From the NCBI GenBank assembly GCA_031288175.1, contig JAITRW010000038.1, forward strand, positions 1 through 59,795: a stretch of 59,795 bases of DNA, given 5' to 3'. The stretch's first letter is position 1. Each line of letters opens with the position of its first letter. The DNA comes from Tannerellaceae bacterium (GTDB lineage: Bacteria > Bacteroidota > Bacteroidia > Bacteroidales > Tannerellaceae). The position numbers and the translations under genes are program-made. This document shows, piece after piece, positions 8,359 to 14,828 of the stretch. The notes under the pieces are model-generated. The model was not told the origin of the DNA, ran no database searches, and saw nothing but the letters and a program-made list of their open reading frames with translations.

Positions 8359-8396
8359 AAAAAGACATAGTTCATAGAGAACTATGTCTTTTTTTT
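8359..8396 (+). terminator. Intrinsic, bidirectional terminator hairpin formed by site A of element 2
   Basis: The stem AAAAAGACATAGTTC pairs perfectly with its complement around the loop ATAGA (15 bp) and is followed by eight T. It also has five A on the left, so it could act in both directions. It lies roughly 80-90 nt downstream of the TACCTTTG box. Confidence 0.75.
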
Positions 8397-8561
8397 GTGT
8401 CCATAGGGATTCTATTATCTCTGATTTCCAGCATTTTACCTTTTCATTCTGTCGAAAAGTTTGAGTGTCGGTGATGTACCGGCGTACTTACCTCGTATTT
8501 TATTCTATTTATTATCAATGATTTACAAGTTGAAAATCACCATAGTTCTCTATGAACTATG
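8366..8561. repeat. Paired palindrome element 2 (two inverted 21-bp sites, spacer ATAGA/TCTAT)
   Basis: Site A (8366-8386) is CATAGTTC-ATAGA-GAACTATG. Site B (8541-8561) is its exact reverse complement, with spacer TCTAT. The interior is 154 bp. Site B is extended by AAAATCAC/GTGATTTT. The interior is clearly related to that of element 3 at the other end of the window: both share TTTGAGTGTCGG followed by GTACCGGC, which can form a GTCGG/CCGGC hairpin. The 376-bp gap between the ATP-grasp gene and the Wzy-like gene holds a -7 box, this element and nothing else I recognise. Confidence 0.88.
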
Positions 8562-8571
8562 GTGATTTTTT
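8533..8571 (+). terminator. Terminator-like hairpin formed by site B of element 2
   Basis: AAAATCACCATAGTTC pairs with GAACTATGGTGATTTT around the loop TCTAT (16 bp) and is followed by further T, 33 bp before the Wzy-like start codon. It looks like a bidirectional intrinsic terminator or attenuator placed directly before the operon. A role in attenuation is inferred. Confidence 0.6.
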
Positions 8572-8604
8572 GATAGACGTGGGGTTACCTTATAACTACA
8601 GCTT

Positions 8605-9801
8605 ATGTATAAAAAGACGGTACATATTATAATTCTACTCCTGTTATCGCTGACTCCGGTGATAAATATAAACGAACTATTAAGAAGTACAGGTATCAAT
8701 GAAGGGAATTTTATTAGCGGTGACATATTTTTAATAAAACTAATCAAAGACATAGGGTTTTTGGCGATTATATTACTGTCTTTATCCAGCATTATGTACA
8801 CAGGTAAATTTCCAAAATCATATTTCTTTCTCCCTTTCTGTCTATTACTGTTAGGGTTTCCTGTGTTCATAAGTATAGAAAATACAGGCGTACTACATAT
8901 ATTGGCGGGATTGCGTTGGAGCTTACCTCTATTTTTATTCATATTCCTACATGACAGTATTGACGAAAGGTTTATGAATCGCGTAAGCTATTTTGTCTTT
9001 GCAATACTTTCATTAAATACCCTTTTTCAGGTGATAGAGTTGTGGTATATGCCGCATTATCAGGGAGACACCTATTTTAATTTAGCGGCCAGGGTACCCG
9101 GTATGTTTTCCCATGCACATAGTTGTTCCTCTTTTATCTGTTTGTCTTATTTGATTATTGATGAATTTGCAAGAAAAGAAGTGATAAGGAAAACCGGACA
9201 AATCCTTTCAATAATAGGAGTTGTTTTATCTATGTCGTCTACAGGAATGATTTGCTTGATTACAATGATGTATCTCAAAGTGATTAGAAAATGGAAATAT
9301 TACACCGTATTAATATTGTTGATTCCATTAGTGGTGTTAAGTGTTTATAACTATGCAGATCTATTGACTAATAGAGGAGAAGGCTCATCGGAAATTTCAA
9401 TAAGCACAAGAGGAATGTATTTCATGGATGGACTATACTCAACAGGTCTCATTTCTAAGACGTTTGGATATGCGGTCAATCTTACTTCTATGTTGGCTGA
9501 ACAAAATTTCATAAAAACTTCTGCGGCCGATGCCTTTTACGCATCTTTTTTGATTAATATGGGGATTCTATATTTTTTATTATTAATAATTTTTCTCTTG
9601 TTTATCGCTATCAAGGCACAGATAAAAAAGAATGTATTCATGGTCAATGTGATTATTCTCTATGGTTTATTTTCTTTTTCTGTAGTTGTAACGGAAGTAT
9701 TTCCTATGAATCTTTTTATCGCTTTGTTTATTTCCTATTTCATAAAGAAAAATCATGAAAGTAATAATTTTTATATTGTTCGTTGTGGTATCCGGAATTA
9801 A
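8605..9801 (+). CDS. Wzy-like O-antigen/capsule polymerase family membrane protein
   Basis: The 398-residue protein is almost entirely hydrophobic, with about ten membrane segments and a larger extracytoplasmic loop (about residues 240-300, from YADLLTNRGEGSS to KTSAADAF). The layout and the short motif GMFSHAHSCSS between helices resemble Wzy polymerases and O-antigen ligases, which join lipid-linked repeat units in the periplasm. Sequence conservation in this family is very low, so the assignment rests on topology and on the surrounding glycosyltransferases. It is the first gene of the main polysaccharide operon and follows element 2 by 43 bp. Confidence 0.72.
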   Translation: MYKKTVHIIILLLLSLTPVININELLRSTGINEGNFISGDIFLIKLIKDIGFLAIILLSLSSIMYTGKFPKSYFFLPFCLLLLGFPVFISIENTGVLHILAGLRWSLPLFLFIFLHDSIDERFMNRVSYFVFAILSLNTLFQVIELWYMPHYQGDTYFNLAARVPGMFSHAHSCSSFICLSYLIIDEFARKEVIRKTGQILSIIGVVLSMSSTGMICLITMMYLKVIRKWKYYTVLILLIPLVVLSVYNYADLLTNRGEGSSEISISTRGMYFMDGLYSTGLISKTFGYAVNLTSMLAEQNFIKTSAADAFYASFLINMGILYFLLLIIFLLFIAIKAQIKKNVFMVNVIILYGLFSFSVVVTEVFPMNLFIALFISYFIKKNHESNNFYIVRCGIRN

Positions 9802-9847
9802 ATAAAATCATACCTCTGTATATTGGCTTATAAAGAATGAAAATCAA

Positions 9848-11002
9848 ATGAAGATAACTGTATATACCTATTCCGTATCACGCTATGCAGGAGGATTACT
9901 CGGATCGATGAATGGATTATACATGGATCCTGTATTTCGAAATACGGATATAGGAATTTATGCATATAAGGATGCAGGTATTCCTGTAGATTTAAATAAA
10001 TGGGTAGACCTTCCTGTATATATATATTCTCGTCATAATATATTCGGTTATTCAAAACAGGTTCGTGAAGCTGTTTTGGGATCTCAAGGGAATATTCTTC
10101 ACGTCCATGGACTTTGGCGTTATCCTCATGCTTTTATACATACGTGGCGAAAAAAAACAGGGAAGCCAAGTGTGGTAAGTCCTCATGGAATGCTTGCTCC
10201 TTATATTATTAAGCGACAGGGTTATATTAAACAATTGATCGGAAAATTATTATTCGCGGATAAATCATTTCATACGGTAACTTGTTATCATGCACTTTGT
10301 ATGAAAGAGTTGGAAGATATCCGTGCTTACGGCCTAACGGCTCCTATTGCCATTATTCCCAATGCTATTCACTTACCGATTCTTCCTGTTAATTCTATGC
10401 AGATAGACGAAAAAAAACATTTGCTTTATTTAGGACGCCTACATCATAAGAAGGGGATAGATATATTAATAACAGCAATTGCGTTGATTAATCTGGAATA
10501 TCCGGAATTGCTAAAAGAATGGATTGTTGACATTGTTGGATGGGGCTCGGATAGGTATTTAAAAAAGCTTCGATTGATTGTAGAAAAATATCAATTACAA
10601 GAAATTATTATATTTCATGGAGGATTGTTCGATGAGGAAAAACGGCAGATATATAGTCGTGCGGATGCGTATATTTTAGCGTCTCGTGGAGAAGGATTAC
10701 CTATGACCGTACTCGAAGCATGGTCATATTCGCTACCGGTGATTATGACGCCTTATTGTAACATACCCGAAGGATTTGAAACCAAGTCGGCCATTCAGGT
10801 AGACAATACCGTTACTTCTGTAAAAGAAGGTATTCTACAACTTTTTAATATGTCGGATGAAGCGCGTATTACTATGGGGAAAAATGGACGTCGTTTGGTG
10901 GAGGAACAGTTTACATGGGAAGTTTCCGCTCAAAAGATGTTACGCTTATACGATTGGTTATTAAATGGAGGTGAAAAACCGGAGTTTGTATATTTTGATT
11001 AG
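9848..11002 (+). CDS. Glycosyltransferase, GT4 family
   Basis: The 384-residue protein is a GT-B glycosyltransferase. The N-terminal acceptor domain includes HVHGLWRYPHAF and SPHGMLAPY. The C-terminal donor domain starts near LLYLGRLHHKKGIDILI and has the E-x7-E signature in SRGEGLPMTVLEAWSYSLPVI. Such retaining enzymes add a sugar from a nucleotide donor to a lipid-linked oligosaccharide in the cytoplasm. Donor and acceptor cannot be predicted. The gene lies 46 bp after the polymerase and 6 bp before the next glycosyltransferase. Confidence 0.88.
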   Translation: MKITVYTYSVSRYAGGLLGSMNGLYMDPVFRNTDIGIYAYKDAGIPVDLNKWVDLPVYIYSRHNIFGYSKQVREAVLGSQGNILHVHGLWRYPHAFIHTWRKKTGKPSVVSPHGMLAPYIIKRQGYIKQLIGKLLFADKSFHTVTCYHALCMKELEDIRAYGLTAPIAIIPNAIHLPILPVNSMQIDEKKHLLYLGRLHHKKGIDILITAIALINLEYPELLKEWIVDIVGWGSDRYLKKLRLIVEKYQLQEIIIFHGGLFDEEKRQIYSRADAYILASRGEGLPMTVLEAWSYSLPVIMTPYCNIPEGFETKSAIQVDNTVTSVKEGILQLFNMSDEARITMGKNGRRLVEEQFTWEVSAQKMLRLYDWLLNGGEKPEFVYFD

Positions 11003-11008
11003 GTTAAG

Positions 11009-12109
11009 GTGAAAAAACTATTAATCATAGTGCCGGTATTTGCACGATATCGTGTCCCTGTTTTCGAGGAATTAGGAGAACATTACGAGGTCTATGTAGT
11101 TTCTTCCGAACTTGATTCTTTCTTAGGGGCAGGATTAGAGGAATTTTGTTTCGAAGGATTAAAGATAAAGCAACATATACTTGTCCCGACCTATAAATTT
11201 CTCCATAGTAAATTGTTTTACCAATCCGACCTAATAAAAATAACTAAAGAAGTACGTCCGAATAAGATTCTTGTCTGTGCACACTCTCATTATATTTCAT
11301 ATTGGTTTTTATTGATTTATTGCTTTTTCCGTTCAATACCTGTTTATTCGCATATACGGGGACCTTATAACCGGTCCAAGTCCTTTTCAAACAGGATAAT
11401 TTATGGAACGATATATTTCTTGATTTCAAAAATATCAACACGGACATTGTTATACACACCAAATTCTTTGAAAAGAATAGAAGAATTTGGGTTGAATAAA
11501 AAAAGATTTACTGTGATTTACAATTCGATAGTTAATCATTATCCGATTCCTCCGGAAGAGAAGGATTATTCAAAGATAGGAATACTCTTTATCGGTCGTC
11601 TACGGGAAGGTTGTAATTTGGAATTATTATGCGAAAGTATTATTGAACTAAGAAATGAAAATTATCCTATATCATTACATATAATTGGTTCCGGGGAATT
11701 ATGTAAATTTTATACTAATAAATATAATGGGGGGGGGTATATGAAATTTTATGGAGATTTATACGAGCAAAAAGAAATATCGGAGATTTCAAAAGAATGT
11801 ATTATAGGTTGTTATCCGGGCAATGCGGGATTGAGTGTAGTACATTATATGTCATTAAGTTTACCTTGCTTAGTGCATGACAATATTATGAACCATCAAG
11901 GACCGGAACCATCTTACGTAAGAGATAGAAATAATGGACGTTTATTTCATTATGGAGATAAAGAGAGCTTCAAGCGGACAATTAAAGAAATGTTGGATAC
12001 CGGTGATCTACATTTATACGGAAAAGAAGCCTATAATACTTATTTACAATTATCAAATCCCTCTTATGCGCAAAGAATTATAAATGTATTGGAAACATTA
12101 TCGGAATAA
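11009..12109 (+). CDS. Glycosyltransferase, GT4-like, with an internal G9 tract
   Basis: The 366-residue protein begins at a GTG codon (KKLLIIVPVFARYRVPVFEEL); no in-frame ATG gives a plausible alternative. It is a GT-B enzyme with the donor-domain start IGILFIGRLREGCNLELL and a degenerate end region GLSVVHYMSLSLPCLVHD where the usual E-x7-E is not obvious. A run of nine G (11729-11737) encodes part of NGGGY near residue 240, so a one-base slip would remove the donor domain. The stop codon is directly followed by the ATG of the SGNH gene. Confidence 0.82.
   Translation: MKKLLIIVPVFARYRVPVFEELGEHYEVYVVSSELDSFLGAGLEEFCFEGLKIKQHILVPTYKFLHSKLFYQSDLIKITKEVRPNKILVCAHSHYISYWFLLIYCFFRSIPVYSHIRGPYNRSKSFSNRIIYGTIYFLISKISTRTLLYTPNSLKRIEEFGLNKKRFTVIYNSIVNHYPIPPEEKDYSKIGILFIGRLREGCNLELLCESIIELRNENYPISLHIIGSGELCKFYTNKYNGGGYMKFYGDLYEQKEISEISKECIIGCYPGNAGLSVVHYMSLSLPCLVHDNIMNHQGPEPSYVRDRNNGRLFHYGDKESFKRTIKEMLDTGDLHLYGKEAYNTYLQLSNPSYAQRIINVLETLSE
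11729..11737 (+). repeat. G9 homopolymer in a glycosyltransferase gene
   Basis: Nine consecutive G lie in an otherwise AT-rich gene. Tracts of this length are typical slippage hot spots, and a change of one or two bases would frameshift the glycosyltransferase at about residue 240 of 366. Confidence 0.9.
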
Positions 12110-13024
12110 ATGAAACTAACAAAGCGTATATATAAAGGATGCTGCATATTTCTGATTTTTGTAGTAGCAATTGAGATTTATCTACGCTATTATTGGGGAT
12201 TTTGCGACACCGTATTGACAGAGGAAAATGAGCGATATGAATATATAGCTCAGCCCAATCAAGAGCGTTTCCGGTTTCGTAAACATATCCGTTATAATGA
12301 ATTTTCCATGAGGAGTCGACCGGTAGAAAAAACGGATGGACACAGGGTTTTGGTCTTCGGAGATTCTGTGATAAATGGTGGAGTATTGACAGATCAAGAT
12401 TCTTTAGCGACGATGATTATTGAAAATACTCTAAATAAATACAATTCATGGGGGGGGGTAATTCGAATATTGAATATTAGTTACGGGAGTTGGGGGCCGG
12501 ATAATTGTTTTGCATTTATGCAGGAATATGGAGATTTCGATGCCGGTTTAATAATATTAATTATCAGTAGCCACGATGCGTACGACACAATGACCTTTGA
12601 AAAAGTTATAGATATACTTCCGAGCTATCCTTCCAAGCAATATAGCTTTGCTTGTTATGAACTATGGGACAGATATCTTCTCCCCCGTTTTTTTCACAAG
12701 CGACAGGAAAGTAAAGAACCTATTATAAAAGGAAATGTATTTAATCCCGGTTTTAAGTCTTTCCATGATTATGTAAAAGAAAAAAACATACCGTTTTTTA
12801 TTTATTTACATCCTACTCTATCCGAACTGATAGCCGGAAAATACGAAATACAGGGAGAAGAGATCGTAAGATTTTGTAGTGATCATCATATCCTTTTACT
12901 GCAAGGTTTAGAACATGAAGACGTGCTGGATTTCAGGGATAAGATACACCTGAATGAACGTGGACAAAGACGATTAGCAGAGATTTTACTACCGGAGATA
13001 GAAAAATCACTGAGTGTCAATTGA
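12110..13024 (+). CDS. SGNH/GDSL-type hydrolase of the polysaccharide operon
   Basis: The 304-residue protein has an N-terminal membrane segment (residues 7-25) and an SGNH hydrolase domain. VLVFGDSVINGG is block I with the nucleophile Ser, ISYGSWGPDN supplies the Gly region, and DKIHLNERGQRRLA is block V with the catalytic Asp-His pair. In glycan loci such proteins act as O-acetyl esterases or transferases on the polymer; the reaction here is unknown. A G9 run at 12450-12458 encodes part of SWGGVI near residue 114, so slippage would remove most of the domain. It overlaps the longest form of the next gene by 4 bp. Confidence 0.78.
   Translation: MKLTKRIYKGCCIFLIFVVAIEIYLRYYWGFCDTVLTEENERYEYIAQPNQERFRFRKHIRYNEFSMRSRPVEKTDGHRVLVFGDSVINGGVLTDQDSLATMIIENTLNKYNSWGGVIRILNISYGSWGPDNCFAFMQEYGDFDAGLIILIISSHDAYDTMTFEKVIDILPSYPSKQYSFACYELWDRYLLPRFFHKRQESKEPIIKGNVFNPGFKSFHDYVKEKNIPFFIYLHPTLSELIAGKYEIQGEEIVRFCSDHHILLLQGLEHEDVLDFRDKIHLNERGQRRLAEILLPEIEKSLSVN
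12450..12458 (+). repeat. G9 homopolymer in the SGNH hydrolase gene
   Basis: This is the second run of nine G in neighbouring genes of one operon, about 710 bp from the first. A one-base slip would frameshift the SGNH protein at about residue 114 of 304. Confidence 0.9.
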
Positions 13025-13047
13025 ATGAATATTTTTTAATTACACAG

Positions 13048-13596
13048 ATGCAATCCGACTTATCATCGTTCAATAATTCATGGTATTATCCTGGAAACAA
13101 GCTCCGGATAATATGCTGGTACTTTGTCAACGTATTATTTTTCATAAACCCGTTGAATCCGTTTTATGCTATAAAACGCTTTTTGCTGAGGTTGTTTGGA
13201 TGTAAGTTGGGGAAAAATGTATTGATTAAACCTTCTGTAAATATAAAATATCCGTGGTTTCTAGAGATCGGGAATAATGTGTGGATAGGAGAGAATGTAT
13301 GGATAGATAATTTAGTCAAAGTGACCTTACGTGATAATGTATGTATATCGCAAGGAGCCATGTTGTTATGCGGAAATCACGATTATAAAAAAAGCAGTTT
13401 TGACTATAGATTAGGTGAAATATACATCGAAGACGGAGCATGGGTAGGTGCGAAATCGGTTGTTTGCCCTGGGGTAAGAATGGCCTCTCATTCCATTTTA
13501 TCTGTAGGCGCCATTGCAAACAGGGATTTAGAGCCCTATACCATCTATCAGGGAAATCCTGCCGTAAAAATTAGACAAAGGGTTATCGAAAAATGA
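13048..13596 (+). CDS. WcaF-like hexapeptide-repeat acetyltransferase
   Basis: The protein is a left-handed beta-helix acyltransferase of the WcaF/colanic acid type. The N-terminal LSSFNNSWYYPGNKLRI is typical of that subfamily, followed by hexapeptide repeats (IGNNVWIGENVWIDN, LRDNVCISQGAMLLCGNHDY, IEDGAWVGAKSVVCPGV) and the C-terminal YQGNPAVKIR. It probably O-acetylates a sugar of the growing glycan from acetyl-CoA. I prefer the ATG at 13048 because family members start just before this LSSF motif. A TTG at 13021 in the same frame would add nine residues and overlap the SGNH stop. Confidence 0.85.
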   Translation: MQSDLSSFNNSWYYPGNKLRIICWYFVNVLFFINPLNPFYAIKRFLLRLFGCKLGKNVLIKPSVNIKYPWFLEIGNNVWIGENVWIDNLVKVTLRDNVCISQGAMLLCGNHDYKKSSFDYRLGEIYIEDGAWVGAKSVVCPGVRMASHSILSVGAIANRDLEPYTIYQGNPAVKIRQRVIEK

Positions 13597-14354
13597 AGGT
13601 CTCGCTTATCACTGTTTCTCATAACAGTGCGAATACTATTCGTGATACGTTTGACTCAGTACTAAATCAAACCTATAAAGATATTGAATATATTGTAGTA
13701 GACGGTTTTTCCCAAGACGGGACAGTTTCGATTATACGGGAGTATGAACCGGAATTTGCAAGGAGAATGTGTTGGATTAGTGAGCCGGACAAAGGTCTTT
13801 ATGATGCGATGAACAAGGGCATAAAAATGGCATCGGGAGAAATTGTTGGAATAATCAACTCAGACGATTTTTATCACAGGAATGATACTATTGAAAGGAT
13901 CGTCTCCTCTTTTATAGAAGATAAGACGATTGAAATAATTTTTGGAGATGTACGTTATGTAAATTCTACAGATCTGGAACGTACAGTACGTTATTATTCA
14001 TCAAAGAAATTCAACCCTTCGTTATTTCGCTTTGGTTTCATGCCTCATCATCAGACATTTTTTACATACAGGTATAATTATGAGAGGATTGGTTTATATC
14101 AAATTGATTACAAGATTACAGCTGATTTTGAATTATTAATACGTTTTCTTTATAAAAATAGATTAAAGTATAAATATTTGAATTTTGATTTTCTTAAAAT
14201 GAGAAATGGTGGTATCAGTACCCGTCCTAAAAACCATCTGTTATTGAATCAAGAACTTGTACGTAGTTGTAGAGCAAATGGAATATATACAAATATGCTT
14301 ATCATATACATGAAGTATTTTTTGAAGATATTCGAGTTTGTTTTTACTAAATAA
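13593..14354 (+). CDS. Glycosyltransferase, GT2 family
   Basis: The 253-residue protein is a GT-A type family 2 glycosyltransferase. It starts MKVSLITVSHNSANTIRDTFDSVLNQTY, carries IEYIVVDGFSQDGT for nucleotide binding, and has SDD in IVGIINSDDFYH as the metal-binding DxD-like motif. FMPHHQTFF is the conserved acceptor-side block of the WcaA/PGL-like subgroup. It overlaps the acetyltransferase stop codon by 4 bp (ATGA), so the two are translationally coupled. It is the last intact gene of the polysaccharide operon. Confidence 0.88.
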   Translation: MKVSLITVSHNSANTIRDTFDSVLNQTYKDIEYIVVDGFSQDGTVSIIREYEPEFARRMCWISEPDKGLYDAMNKGIKMASGEIVGIINSDDFYHRNDTIERIVSSFIEDKTIEIIFGDVRYVNSTDLERTVRYYSSKKFNPSLFRFGFMPHHQTFFTYRYNYERIGLYQIDYKITADFELLIRFLYKNRLKYKYLNFDFLKMRNGGISTRPKNHLLLNQELVRSCRANGIYTNMLIIYMKYFLKIFEFVFTK

Positions 14355-14361
14355 TGAGAAA

Positions 14362-14781
14362 ATGTTTGATATAAATAATCCTCAGGGTAGTATGCTATGT
14401 AGGCACAAATTTGTACAAACATTATTTAGAAAGATATTTCTTTCTCTCTACCTTTTCTTGATTTTCTTCCCTTATACACAAATTGTAAAGATTGAGGGAG
14501 TAGGAGATACGCAACCATGGGCTCTATTAATTAGTATAATCGTATCTTTTTACTATGTATTTATTAAAAGAGAACCTGTGCCACATCAATTTAAACCTTT
14601 GATTCTTCTTTTGTTTATTGCTATCTGTATATTCTTTTTTCCGGAATATCTATGTATAGTATCCGTAGCTTAGTAGGATACTCCTCTCTTCCTTTTATCG
14701 GCTACTTCCCCTTACCTGGGATTTTTTGCAGGTTATTTACTATATTATAATTATACATCTAACCTTACCCGTGTGCAATAA
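14362..14781 (+). pseudogene. Frameshifted, truncated membrane protein (polymerase-like remnant)
   Basis: The open frame from 14362 encodes three or so hydrophobic helices and stops at 14673. The coding character then continues in a second frame from about 14652 (MYSIRSLVGYSSLPFIGYF) and in a third frame near 14715-14781 (YLGFFAGYLLYYNYTSN), ending with a stop. Placed end to end, the pieces look like one membrane protein of the O-antigen polymerase type, broken by at least two frameshifts and cut short. The AT-rich island ends here and base composition returns to that of the core genome at the next gene. A set of small unrelated ORFs is less likely. Confidence 0.6.
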
Positions 14782-14828
14782 TCCCCTCTGCAACACGTTG
14801 TACTATCGGACGGAAGACGGGGTCTTAG

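Noticed and set aside
7057-8571. The palindromes as terminal repeats of a small non-autonomous transposable element
   Set aside because: No target-site duplications are visible, interiors of elements 1 and 2 are unrelated, and matched but locus-specific spacers are not expected of transposon ends. It remains a weaker alternative.
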